Shown here: one piece after another, positions 52,290-64,000 of the stretch
How the letters are laid out: each line of letters starts with the position of its first letter
Position numbering within the stretch: position 1 is the stretch's first letter
From: Limnomonas spitsbergensis
Taxonomy: Eukaryota; Chlorophyta; Chlorophyceae; Chlamydomonadales
DNA: 64,000 nucleotides
Direction: 5' to 3'
Assembly (NCBI GenBank): GCA_037349105.1
Contig: JAYJMM010000094.1
Span: 1-64,000, forward strand
Made by a program: the position numbers and the translations under genes
Notes under the pieces: generated by a model
The model's database searches: none
What the model was told of the DNA's origin: nothing
Seen by the model: only the letters and a program-made list of their open reading frames with translations

Positions 52290-52530
52290 CCACCCCTGGT
52301 GTGCTGAACCCTGAAGCTTGAAACCTGAAGCTTGAAACCTGAAGCTTGAAACCTGAACCTTAAAACCTGAATATTATTTTGTTCACCCTGAACCAGTGAC
52401 CCTGAACCAGAAACCCTGAAATGTAAATCCTGGGCACTGGACATTTCACCATGGACTGTGAAAATTAAACCCTGAACCTTAAATCTTAAATCCTGAACCC
52501 CTGACCTTAAATTAAGAACCCTGAACTCCA
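52290..52530. repeat. cctgaagcttgaaa / ccctgaacc short repeat
   Basis: Degenerate 13-16-bp units. No coding support. Confidence 0.75.
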
Positions 52531-52552
52531 AATGCCTCCCCTCTGTCCGCAG

Positions 52553-52681
52553 CTGCCTCAAGTTCAACCAGGCGGTGTGCATGGCGGGAGAGGGGGCTTC
52601 ACGACCCCTGCGGCTGCTGCGGCGGCGGCTGCGGCGCACGCGGAGTCTTTTCGAATGCCTGGTGATGGGCCTTCCAGCATG
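52553..52681 (+). CDS. Possible isolated exon of an unknown plus-strand gene
   Basis: 43 codons in phase 0/0 between a good CTCTGTCCGCAG acceptor and a GTGTGT donor. Reads LPQVQPGGVHGGRGGFTTP, an Ala run, then HAESFRMPGDGPSSM. GC content rises sharply here compared with its flanks. No partner exon was found, so it could be chance. Confidence 0.3.
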
Positions 52682-52689
52682 GTGTGTGC

Positions 52690-53090
52690 GTGTGTGTGTG
52701 TATCAAGGTTGAGGGTTTGGGATATATGGGGCTGAGGTTGAGGGTTGGAGTTGAGGGTTAGGGTTAAGGGTAAAGGTTGAGGGTTGGTGAATGGGTTGAG
52801 TCCGTCATGCATGGTGCGTATAAGGCTTGTAGACTGAGCGGAGGATTTAAAACGCTATTTTTTTCTCGTATGAACTGGATTCAATTCACTTCTGGGTATG
52901 GATAAATGATACCTTTTGTATGCTGCTCTCCTGGCGAAAATCCAGCCAAAATTTGATTTCCGACTGGAAGCTGGCGTGGAAAATTGACCACAATTTTTTT
53001 AAACTGATCTCTCCACCCTAGACATCTTTAGTTACAAAGGAGGGCGCACAAACTCTTCAGGATCCAGGTTATTTTCCTTATAAATGAGCG
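52690..53090. other. Unassigned stretch before the 25-bp array
   Basis: ggttgagggttgg-like drift, then AT-richer unique sequence (52,830-53,090). No gene seen. Confidence 0.5.
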
Positions 53091-53095
53091 TCCTT

Positions 53096-56000
53096 CGCAA
53101 TGTGTTATGGCAGGAGAGGTTTTGCTGTGTTATGGCAGGAGAGGTTTTGATGTGTTATGGCAGGAGAGGTTTTGATGTGTTATGGCAGGAGAGGTTTTGC
53201 TGTGTTATGGCAGGAGAGGTTTTGATGTGTTATGGCAGGAGAGGTTTTGCTGTGTTATGGCAGGAGAGGTTTTGATGTGTTATGGCAGGAGAGGTTTTGC
53301 TGTGTTATGGCAGGAGAGGTTTTGATATGTTATGGCAGGAGAGGTTTTGATGTGTTATGGCAGGAGAGGTTTTGATGTGTTGTGGCAGGAGAGGTTTTGC
53401 TGTGTTATGGCAGGAGAGGTTTTGCTGTGCTATGGCAGGAGAGGTTTTGATGTGTTATGGCAGGAGAGGTTTTGATGTGTTATGGCAGGAGAGGTTTTGC
53501 TGTGTTATGGCAGGAGAGGTTTTGCTGTGCTATGGCAGGAGAGGTTTTGATGTGTTTTGGCAGGAGAGGTTTTGATGTGTTATGGCAGGAGAGGTTTTGA
53601 TGTGTTATGGCAGGAGAGGTTTTGATGTGTTATGGCAGGAGAGGTTTTGCTGTGTTATGGCAGGAGAGGTTTTGATGTGTTATGGCAGGAGAGGTTTTGA
53701 TGTGTTATGGCAGGAGAGGTTTTGCTGTGTTGTGGCAGGAGAGGTTTTGCTGTGTTATGGCAGGAGAGGTTTTGCTGTGTTATGGCAGGAGAGGTTTTGA
53801 TGTGTTATGGCAGGAGAGGTTTTGCTGTGTTATGGCAGGAGAGGTTTTGATGTGTTATGGCAGGAGAGGTTTTGATGTGTTGTGGCAGGAGAGGTTTTGC
53901 TGTGTTATGGCAGGAGAGGTTTTGCTGTGTTATGGCAGGAGAGGTTTTGATGTGTTATGGCAGGAGAGGTTTTGCTGTGTTATGGCAGGAGAGGTTTTGC
54001 TGTGTTATGGCAGGAGAGGTTTTGCTGTGTTATGGCAGGAGAGGTTTTGATGTGTTGTGGCAGGAGAGGTTTTGCTGTGCTATGGCAGGAGAGGTTTTGC
54101 TGTGTTATGGCAGGAGAGGTTTTGATGTGTTATGGCAGGAGAGGTTTTGATGTGTTGTGGCAGGAGAGGTTTTGCTGTGCTATGGCAGGAGAGGTTTTGC
54201 TGTGTTGTGGCAGGAGAGGTTTTGATGTGTTATGGCAGGAGAGGTTTTGCTGTGTTGTGGCAGGAGAGGTTTTGATGTGTTATGGCAGGAGAGGTTTTGC
54301 TGTGTTATGGCAGGAGAGGTTTTGATGTGTTATGGCAGGAGAGGTTTTGATGTGTTATGGCAGGAGAGGTTTTGATGTGTTATGGCAGGAGAGGTTTTGA
54401 TGTGTTATGGCAGGAGAGGTTTTGATGTGTTATGGCAGGAGAGGTTTTGATGTGTTATGGCAGGAGAGGTTTTGCTGTGCTATGTCAGGAGAGGTTTTGC
54501 TGTGCTATGGCAGGAGAGGTTTTGATGTGTTATGGCAGGAGAGGTTTTGCTGTGTTATGGCAGGAGAGGTTTTGCTGTGCTATGGCAGGAGAGGTTTTGA
54601 TGTGTTTTGGCAGGAGAGGTTTTGATGTGTTATGGCAGGAGAGGTTTTGATGTGTTATGGCAGGAGAGGTTTTGCTGTGTTATGGCAGGAGAGGTTTTGA
54701 TGTGTTATGGCAGGAGAGGTTTTGCTGTGTTATGGCAGGAGAGGTTTTGATGTGTTATGGCAGGAGAGGTTTTGATGTGTTATGGCAGGAGAGGTTTTGA
54801 TGTGTTATGGCAGGAGAGGTTTTGATGTGTTATGGCAGGAGAGGTTTTGCTGTGTTATGGCAGGAGAGGTTTTGCTGTGTTGTGGCAGGAGAGGTTTTGC
54901 TGTGCTATGGCAGGAGAGGTTTTGATGTGTTATGGCAGGAGAGGTTTTGCTGTGTTATGGCAGGAGAGGTTTTGCTGTGCTATGGCAGGAGAGGTTTTGA
55001 TGTGTTATGGCAGGAGAGGTTTTGATGTGTTGTGGCAGGAGAGGTTTTGCTGTGTTATGGCAGGAGAGGTTTTGCTGTGTTGTGGCAGGAGAGGTTTTGA
55101 TGTGTTATGGCAGGAGAGGTTTTGCTGTGTTGTGGCAGGAGAGGTTTTGCTGTGTTGTGGCAGGAGAGGTTTTGCTGTGTTGTGGCAGGAGAGGTTTTGC
55201 TGTGCTATGGCAGGAGAGGTTTTGATGTGTTGTGGCAGGAGAGGTTTTGCTGTGCTATGGCAGGAGAGGTTTTGATGTGTTATGGCAGGAGAGGTTTTGC
55301 TGTGCTATGGCAGGAGAGGTTTTGCTGTGTTATGGCAGGAGAGGTTTTGATGTGTTATGGCAGGAGAGGTTTTGCTGTGCTATGGCAGGAGAGGTTTTGC
55401 TGTGTTATGGCAGGAGAGGTTTTGCTGTGCTATGGCAGGAGAGGTTTTGATGTGTTATGGCAGGAGAGGTTTTGCTGTGTTGTGGCAGGAGAGGTTTTGC
55501 TGTGTTGTGGCAGGAGAGGTTTTGATGTGTTGTGGCAGGAGAGGTTTTGCTGTGTTATGGCAGGAGAGGTTTTGATGTGTTATGGCAGGAGAGGTTTTGC
55601 TGTGCTATGGCAGGAGAGGTTTTGATGTGTTATGGCAGGAGAGGTTTTGCTGTGTTATGGCAGGAGAGGTTTTGATGTGTTGTGGCAGGAGAGGTTTTGA
55701 TGTGTTATGGCAGGAGAGGTTTTGCTGTGTTATGGCAGGAGAGGTTTTGCTGTGTTATGGCAGGAGAGGTTTTGATGTGTTGTGGCAGGAGAGGTTTTGC
55801 TGTGCTATGGCAGGAGAGGTTTTGATGTGTTATGGCAGGAGAGGTTTTGATGTGTTATGGCAGGAGAGGTTTTGCTGTGCTATGGCAGGAGAGGTTTTGA
55901 TGTGTTGTGGCAGGAGAGGTTTTGATGTGTTGTGGCAGGAGAGGTTTTGATGTGTTGTGGCAGGAGAGGTTTTGCTGTGCTATGTCAGGAGAGGTTTTGA

Positions 56001-59000
56001 TGTGTTGTGGCAGGAGAGGTTTTGATGTGTTATGGCAGGAGAGGTTTTGCTGTGCTATGGCAGGAGAGGTTTTGATGTGTTGTGGCAGGAGAGGTTTTGA
56101 TGTGTTGTGGCAGGAGAGGTTTTGCTGTGCTATGTCAGGAGAGGTTTTGATGTGTTGTGGCAGGAGAGGTTTTGATGTGTTATGGCAGGAGAGGTTTTGC
56201 TGTGCTATGGCAGGAGAGGTTTTGCTGTGTTATGGCAGGAGAGGTTTTGATGTGTTGTGGCAGGAGAGGTTTTGATGTGTTGTGGCAGGAGAGGTTTTGA
56301 TGTGTTATGGCAGGAGAGGTTTTGATGTGTTATGGCAGGAGAGGTTTTGCTGTGTTATGGCAGGAGAGGTTTTGCTGTGCTATGGCAGGAGAGGTTTTGA
56401 TGTGTTATGGCAGGAGAGGTTTTGCTGTGTTATGGCAGGAGAGGTTTTGCTGTGCTATGGCAGGAGAGGTTTTGCTGTGTTATGGCAGGAGAGGTTTTGC
56501 TGTGTTATGGCAGGAGAGGTTTTGCTGTGTTATGGCAGGAGAGGTTTTGCTGTGTTATGGCAGGAGAGGTTTTGATGTGTTATGGCAGGAGAGGTTTTGA
56601 TGTGTTGTGGCAGGAGAGGTTTTGCTGTGTTGTGGCAGGAGAGGTTTTGCTGTGTTATGGCAGGAGAGGTTTTGCTGTGTTATGGCAGGAGAGGTTTTGA
56701 TGTGTTATGGCAGGAGAGGTTTTGCTGTGTTATGGCAGGAGAGGTTTTGATGTGTTGTGGCAGGAGAGGTTTTGATGTGTTGTGGCAGGAGAGGTTTTGA
56801 TGTGTTGTGGCAGGAGAGGTTTTGATGTGTTATGGCAGGAGAGGTTTTGCTGTGTTATGGCAGGAGAGGTTTTGATGTGTTGTGGCAGGAGAGGTTTTGA
56901 TGTGTTATGGCAGGAGAGGTTTTGCTGTGTTATGGCAGGAGAGGTTTTGCTGTGCTATGGCAGGAGAGGTTTTGCTGTGTTATGGCAGGAGAGGTTTTGC
57001 TGTGTTGTGGCAGGAGAGGTTTTGATGTGTTATGGCAGGAGAGGTTTTGATGTGTTATGGCAGGAGAGGTTTTGCTGTGCTATGGCAGGAGAGGTTTTGA
57101 TGTGTTGTGGCAGGAGAGGTTTTGCTGTGTTATGGCAGGAGAGGTTTTGCTGTGTTATGGCAGGAGAGGTTTTGATGTGTTATGGCAGGAGAGGTTTTGC
57201 TGTGTTATGGCAGGAGAGGTTTTGATGTGTTATGGCAGGAGAGGTTTTGCTGTGTTATGGCAGGAGAGGTTTTGATGTGTTATGGCAGGAGAGGTTTTGC
57301 TGTGTTATGGCAGGAGAGGTTTTGCTGTGTTATGGCAGGAGAGGTTTTGCTGTGTTATGGCAGGAGAGGTTTTGCTGTGTTATGGCAGGAGAGGTTTTGC
57401 TGTGTTATGGCAGGAGAGGTTTTGATGTGTTATGGCAGGAGAGGTTTTGCTGTGTTATGGCAGGAGAGGTTTTGCTGTGTTATGGCAGGAGAGGTTTTGA
57501 TGTGTTATGGCAGGAGAGGTTTTGATGTGTTATGGCAGGAGAGGTTTTGATGTGTTATGGCAGGAGAGGTTTTGCTGTGTTATGGCAGGAGAGGTTTTGC
57601 TGTGTTATGGCAGGAGAGGTGTTGATGTGTTATGGCAGGAGAGGTTTTGCTGTGTTATGGCAGGAGAGGTTTTGCTGTGTTATGGCAGGAGAGGTTTTGC
57701 TGTGTTATGGCAGGAGAGGTTTTGATGTGTTATGGCAGGAGAGGTTTTGCTGTGTTATGGCAGGAGAGGTTTTGATGTGTTGTGGCAGGAGAGGTTTTGC
57801 TGTGTTGTGGCAGGAGAGGTTTTGCTGTGCTATGGCAGGAGAGGTTTTGCTGTGTTATGGCAGGAGAGGTTTTGATGTGTTATGGCAGGAGAGGTTTTGA
57901 TGTGTTGTGGCAGGAGAGGTTTTGCTGTGCTATGGCAGGAGAGGTTTTGCTGTGTTGTGGCAGGAGAGGTTTTGATGTGTTATGGCAGGAGAGGTTTTGC
58001 TGTGTTGTGGCAGGAGAGGTTTTGATGTGTTATGGCAGGAGAGGTTTTGCTGTGTTATGGCAGGAGAGGTTTTGATGTGTTATGGCAGGAGAGGTTTTGA
58101 TGTGTTATGGCAGGAGAGGTTTTGATGTGTTATGGCAGGAGAGGTTTTGATGTGTTATGGCAGGAGAGGTTTTGATGTGTTATGGCAGGAGAGGTTTTGA
58201 TGTGTTATGGCAGGAGAGGTTTTGCTGTGCTATGTCAGGAGAGGTTTTGCTGTGCTATGGCAGGAGAGGTTTTGATGTGTTATGGCAGGAGAGGTTTTGC
58301 TGTGTTATGGCAGGAGAGGTTTTGCTGTGCTATGGCAGGAGAGGTTTTGATGTGTTTTGGCAGGAGAGGTTTTGATGTGTTATGGCAGGAGAGGTTTGAT
58401 GTGTTATGGCAGGAGAGGTTTTGATGTGTTATGGCAGGAGAGGTTTTGCTGTGCTATGGCAGGAGAGGTTTTGCTGTGTTATGGCAGGAGAGGTTTTGAT
58501 GTGTTATGGCAGGAGAGGTTTTGCTGTGTTATGGCAGGAGAGGTTTTGATGTGTTATGGCAGGAGAGGTTTTGATGTGTTATGGCAGGAGAGGTTTTGAT
58601 GTGTTATGGCAGGAGAGGTTTTGATGTGTTATGGCAGGAGAGGTTTTGCTGTGTTATGGCAGGAGAGGTTTTGCTGTGTTGTGGCAGGAGAGGTTTTGCT
58701 GTGCTATGGCAGGAGAGGTTTTGATGTGTTATGGCAGGAGAGGTTTTGCTGTGTTATGGCAGGAGAGGTTTTGCTGTGCTATGGCAGGAGAGGTTTTGAT
58801 GTGTTATGGCAGGAGAGGTTTTGATGTGTTGTGGCAGGAGAGGTTTTGCTGTGTTATGGCAGGAGAGGTTTTGCTGTGTTGTGGCAGGAGAGGTTTTGAT
58901 GTGTTATGGCAGGAGAGGTTTTGCTGTGTTGTGGCAGGAGAGGTTTTGCTGTGTTGTGGCAGGAGAGGTTTTGCTGTGTTGTGGCAGGAGAGGTTTTGCT

Positions 59001-62000
59001 GTGCTATGGCAGGAGAGGTTTTGATGTGTTGTGGCAGGAGAGGTTTTGCTGTGCTATGGCAGGAGAGGTTTTGATGTGTTATGGCAGGAGAGGTTTTGCT
59101 GTGCTATGGCAGGAGAGGTTTTGCTGTGTTATGGCAGGAGAGGTTTTGATGTGTTATGGCAGGAGAGGTTTTGCTGTGCTATGGCAGGAGAGGTTTTGCT
59201 GTGTTATGGCAGGAGAGGTTTTGCTGTGCTATGGCAGGAGAGGTTTTGATGTGTTATGGCAGGAGAGGTTTTGCTGTGTTGTGGCAGGAGAGGTTTTGCT
59301 GTGTTGTGGCAGGAGAGGTTTTGATGTGTTGTGGCAGGAGAGGTTTTGCTGTGTTATGGCAGGAGAGGTTTTGATGTGTTATGGCAGGAGAGGTTTTGCT
59401 GTGCTATGGCAGGAGAGGTTTTGATGTGTTATGGCAGGAGAGGTTTTGCTGTGTTATGGCAGGAGAGGTTTTGATGTGTTGTGGCAGGAGAGGTTTTGAT
59501 GTGTTATGGCAGGAGAGGTTTTGCTGTGTTATGGCAGGAGAGGTTTTGCTGTGTTATGGCAGGAGAGGTTTTGCTGTGTTATGGCAGGAGAGGTTTTGCT
59601 GTGCTATGGCAGGAGAGGTTTTGCTGTGTTATGGCAGGAGAGGTTTTGCTGTGTTATGGCAGGAGAGGTTTTGCTGTGTTATGGCAGGAGAGGTTTTGAT
59701 GTGTTGTGGCAGGAGAGGTTTTGATGTGTTATGGCAGGAGAGGTTTTGATGTGTTATGGCAGGAGAGGTTTTGCTGTGTTGTGGCAGGAGAGGTTTTGAT
59801 GTGTTATGGCAGGAGAGGTTTTGCTGTGTTATGGCAGGAGAGGTTTTGATGTGTTATGGCAGGAGAGGTTTTGATGTGTTGTGGCAGGAGAGGTTTTGAT
59901 GTGCTATGTGCAGGAGAGGTTTTGATGTGTTGTGGCAGGAGAGGTTTTGATGTGTTAGTGGCAGGAGAGGTTTTGATGTGTTATGGCAGGAGAGGTTTTG
60001 CTGTGTTATGGCAGGAGAGGTTTTGATGTGTTATGGCAGGAGAGGTTTTGATGTGTTATGGCAGGAGAGGTTTTGCTGTGTTATGGCAGGAGAGGTTTTG
60101 CTGTGCTATGGCAGGAGAGGTTTTGATGTGTTATGGCAGGAGAGGTTTTGATGTGTTATGGCAGGAGAGGTTTTGATGTGTTATGGCAGGAGAGGTTTTG
60201 ATGTGTTATGGCAGGAGAGGTTTTGCTGTGCTATGGCAGGAGAGGTTTTGCTGTGTTATGGCAGGAGAGGTTTTGATGTGTTATGGCAGGAGAGGTTTTG
60301 CTGTGTTATGGCAGGAGAGGTTTTGCTGTGTTATGGCAGGAGAGGTTTTGATGTGTTATGGCAGGAGAGGTTTTGATGTGTTATGGCAGGAGAGGTTTTG
60401 CTGTGTTATGGCAGGAGAGGTTTTGCTGTGTTATGGCAGGAGAGGTTTTGATGTGTTATGGCAGGAGAGGTTTTGCTGTGTTATGGCAGGAGAGGTTTTG
60501 CTGTGTTATGGCAGGAGAGGTTTTGATGTGTTATGGCAGGAGAGGTTTTGCTGTGTTATGGCAGGAGAGGTTTTGCTGTGTTATGGCAGGAGAGGTTTTG
60601 ATGTGTTATGGCAGGAGAGGTTTTGATGTGTTATGGCAGGAGAGGTTTTGATGTGTTATGGCAGGAGAGGTTTTGCTGTGTTATGGCAGGAGAGGTTTTG
60701 CTGTGTTATGGCAGGAGAGGTTTTGATGTGTTATGGCAGGAGAGGTTTTGCTGTGTTATGGCAGGAGAGGTTTTGCTGTGTTATGGCAGGAGAGGTTTTG
60801 CTGTGTTATGGCAGGAGAGGTTTTGATGTGTTATGGCAGGAGAGGTTTTGCTGTGTTATGGCAGGAGAGGTTTTGATGTGTTGTGGCAGGAGAGGTTTTG
60901 CTGTGTTGTGGCAGGAGAGGTTTTGCTGTGCTATGGCAGGAGAGGTTTTGCTGTGTTATGGCAGGAGAGGTTTTGATGTGTTATGGCAGGAGAGGTTTTG
61001 ATGTGTTAGTGGCAGGAGAGGTTTTGCTGTGCTATGGCAGGAGAGGTTTTGCTGTGTTGTGGCAGGAGAGGTTTTGATGTGTTATGGCAGGAGAGGTTTT
61101 GCTGTGTTGTGGCAGGAGAGGTTTTGATGTGTTATGGCAGGAGAGGTTTTGCTGTGTTATGGCAGGAGAGGTTTTGATGTGTTATGGCAGGAGAGGTTTT
61201 GATGTGTTATGGCAGGAGAGGTTTTGATGTGTTATGGCAGGAGAGGTTTTGATGTGTTATGGCAGGAGAGGTTTGATGTGTTATGGCAGGAGAGGTTTTG
61301 ATGTGTTATGGCAGGAGAGGTTTTGCTGTGCTATGTCAGGAGAGGTTTTGCTGTGCTATGGCAGGAGAGGTTTTGATGTGTTATGGCAGGAGAGGTTTTG
61401 CTGTGTTATGGCAGGAGAGGTTTTGCTGTGCTATGGCAGGAGAGGTTTTGATGTGTTTGGCAGGAGAGGTTTTGATGTGTTATGGCAGGAGAGGTTTTGA
61501 TGTGTTATGGCAGGAGAGGTTTTGATGTGTTTGTGGACAGGAGGGTTTTGCTGTGGCTATGGCAGGAGAGGTTTTGCTGTGTATGTGCAAGGAGAGGTTT
61601 TGATGTGTTATGGCAGGAGAGGTTTTGCTGTTTGGTTGGCAGGAGAGGTTTTGATGTGTTATGGCAGGAGAGGTCTTGCTGTGTTATGGCAGGGATGTTT
61701 TGATGTGTTATGGCGGGAGAGGTTTTGATGTGTTTATGGCAGGAGAGGTTTTTGATGTGTTTAATGCAGGAGAGGTTTTTGATGTGTTTAATGATGGCAG
61801 GAGGTTTGGATGTGTTATGGCAGGCGAGGTTTTTGAATGTGTTATGCAGGAAGAGAGAGGTTTGCTGTGCTTGTCAGGAGAAGGTTTTTGCTGTGCTATG
61901 GCAGAGAGGTTTTGATGTGTTTATGGCGAGGATATGTTTTTGCTGTGTATGGGCAGGAGAGCGTTTTGCTGTGCTATTGCAGGAGAGGTTTTGATGTTTT

Positions 62001-64000
62001 TGGCAGGAGAGGTTTTTGATGTGTTATGGCAGTGAGAGGTTTTGATGTGTTATGGCAGGAGAGGTTTTGATGTGTTATGGCAGGAGAGGTTTTGCTGTGC
62101 TATGGCAGGAGAGGTTTTGCTGTGTTATGGCAGGAGAGGTTTTGATGTGTTATGGCAGGAGAGGTTTGATGTGTTATGGCAGGAGAGGTTTTGATGTGTT
62201 ATGGCAGGAGAGGTTTTGATGTGTTATGGCAGGAGAGGTTTTGATGTGTTATGGCAGGAGAGGTTTTGCTGTGTTATGGCAGGAGAGGTTTTGATGTGTT
62301 ATGGCAGGAGAGGTTTTGCTGTGTTATGGCAGGAGAGGTTTTGCTGTGCTATGGCAGGAGAGGTTTTGCTGTGTTATGGCAGGAGAGGTTTTGATGTGTT
62401 ATGGCAGGAGAGGTTTTGCTGTGTTATGGCAGGAGAGGTTTTGCTGTGTTATGGCAAGGAGAGGTTTTGATGTGTTATGGCAGGAGAGGTTTTGATGTGT
62501 TGTGGCAGGAGAGGTTTTGCTGTGTTGTGGCAGGAGAGGTTTTGATGTGTTATGGCAGGAGAGGTTTTGCTGTGTTATGGCAGGAGAGGTTTTGATGTGT
62601 TATGGCAGGAGAGGTTTTGATGTGTTATGGCAGGAGAGGTTTTGATGTGTTGTGGCAGGAGAGGTTTTGCTGTGTTGATGGCAGGAGAGGTTTTGATGTG
62701 TTGTGGCAGGAGAGGTTTTGATGTGTTATGGCAGGAGAGGTTTTGCTGTGTTATGGCAGGAGAGGTTTTGATGTGTTATGGCAGGAGAGGTTTTGATGTG
62801 TTATGGCAGGAGAGGTTTTGCTGTGTTATGGCAGGAGAGGTTTTGATGTGTTATGGCAGGAGAGGTTTTGCTGTGTTATGGCAGGAGAGGTTTTGCTGTG
62901 TTATGGCAGGAGAGGTTTTGATGTGTTATGGCAGGAGAGGTTTTGATGTGTTATGGCAGGAGAGGTTTTGCTGTGCTATGGCAGGAGAGGTTTTGCTGTG
63001 TTATGGCAGGAGAGGTTTTGCTGTGTTATGGCAGGAGAGGTTTTGCTGTGTTATGGCAGGAGAGGTTTTGATGTGTTATGGCAGGAGAGGTTTTGCTTGG
63101 TTATGGCAGGAGAGGTTTTGATGTGTTATGGCAGGAGAGGTTTTGCTGTGTTATGGCAGGAGAGGTTTTGCTGTGTTATGGCAGGAGAGGTTTGATGTGT
63201 TATGGCAGGAGAGGTTTTGCTGTGTTTATGGCAGGAGAGGTTTTGATGTGTTATGGCAGGAGAGGTTTTGATGTGTTATGGCAGGAGAGGTTTTGCTGTG
63301 TTATGGCAGGAGAGGTTTTGCTGTGTTATGGCAGGAGAGGTTTTGCTGTGTTATGGCAGGAGAGGTTTTGCTGTGTTATGGCAGGAGAGGTTTTGATGTG
63401 TTGTGGCAGGAGAGGTTTTGATGTGTCTATGGCAGGAGAGGTTTTGATGTGTTATGGCAGGAGAGGTTTGCTGTGTTATGGCAGGATGAGGTTTTGCTGT
63501 GCTATGGCAGGAGAGGTTTTGATGTGTTATGGCAGGAGAGGTTTTGCTGTGTTATGGCAGGAGAGGTTTTGCTGTGTTATGGCAGGAGAGGTTTTGCTGT
63601 GTTATGGCAGGAGCGTTTTGATTTGTTATGGCAGGAGAGGTTTTGCTGTGTTATGGCAGGAGAGGTTTTGATGTGTTGTGGCAGGAGAGGTTTTGATGTG
63701 TTATGGCAGGAGAGGTTTGATGTGTTATGGCAGGAGAGGTTTTGCTGTGTTATGGCAGGAGAGGTTTTGATGTGTTGTGGCAGGAGAGGTTTTGCTGTGT
63801 TGTGGCAGGAGAGGTTTTGCTGTGCTATGGCAGGAGAGGTTTTGCTGTGTTATGGCAGGAGAGGTTTTGATGTGTTATGGCAGGAGAGGTTTTGATGTGT
63901 TGTGGCAGGAGAGGTTTTGCTGTGTTATGGCAGGAGAGGTTTTGATGTGTTGTGGCAGGAGAGGTTTTGATGTGTTATGGCAGGAGAGGTTTTGCTGTGT
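53096..64000. repeat. 10.9-kb tandem array of a 25-bp unit, continues past the window
   Basis: About 436 head-to-tail copies with the core tatggcaggagaggtttt followed by g(C/A)TGTGT. Variation is nearly limited to a few two-state sites: C/A after ttttg, T/C in tgtgT/C, and A/G in tAtgg. Larger blocks within it are duplicated. A stop-free unit in several frames yields many overlapping MAGEVL frames, which are not genes. Confidence 0.98.
61525..62040. repeat. Indel-rich segment of the 25-bp array
   Basis: Within an otherwise strict array, about 20 consecutive units carry insertions, deletions and substitutions (for example at 61,535, 61,640, 61,780, 61,850 and 61,925). Order returns by about 62,040. 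Confidence 0.8.

Noticed and set aside
52260..52310. Minus-strand exon ending TACAA|GTAAGT
   Set aside because: The donor is perfect, but the exon would be very short, with no convincing partner exon or preceding frame.
53084..63895. Dozens of overlapping short frames reading MAGEVLMCYGRRGF
   Set aside because: By-products of the 25-bp tandem unit; the same peptide appears in shifted frames and has no independent support.
53096..64000. CRISPR array
   Set aside because: Units abut directly with no unique spacers, and the context is eukaryotic nuclear DNA.

Overview
This window reads as nuclear DNA of a green alga, most likely a chlorophycean. The evidence is short GC-rich exons with GT-AG borders, Ala/Gln/Ser-rich low-complexity coding, many introns, and plant-type TTTAGGG-like motifs throughout the non-coding DNA. 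I see no bacterial operons, no ribosome binding sites, no rRNA and no convincing tRNA. The genus cannot be fixed from sequence alone; a Haematococcus-like alga is a guess.

Layout. (1) 1-18,231, minus strand: one long coiled-coil gene. I rebuilt it as 19 exons whose splice phases fit at every junction except one. Its start codon is at 18,231 and it runs off the left edge. Its N-terminal part may be SSX2IP/ADIP-like. (2) 18,232-18,574: short shared 5' region of a divergent gene pair. (3) 18,575-22,217, plus strand: a complete five-exon TatD-family metal-dependent hydrolase of 461 residues with all expected metal ligands. Its third intron holds a 650-bp GGACA/GGGCA microsatellite. (4) About 22,700-26,200: decayed non-LTR retrotransposon pieces. 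(5) 26,602-44,822, minus strand: six phase-compatible exons of a gene with a DZIP1/Iguana-like N-terminal region. One of its introns holds a 12.2-kb array of a 26-bp unit. (6) 47,376 to about 48,500, minus strand: three phase-compatible exons of an unrecognised gene. (7) About 48,990-51,935: a 122-bp tandem array. (8) 53,096-64,000: a 25-bp tandem array running off the right edge.

The main signal is how the introns are built. In most introns examined, the tandem repeat next to an exon contains a truncated copy of that exon's end together with its splice site. Introns seem to have grown by repeated duplication of exon-intron junctions, leaving rows of decoy donors or acceptors. This is seen in all three better-defined genes. 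If the family calls hold, two of them (SSX2IP-like, DZIP1-like) would be basal-body or ciliary proteins, which fits a flagellate alga; this is inference.
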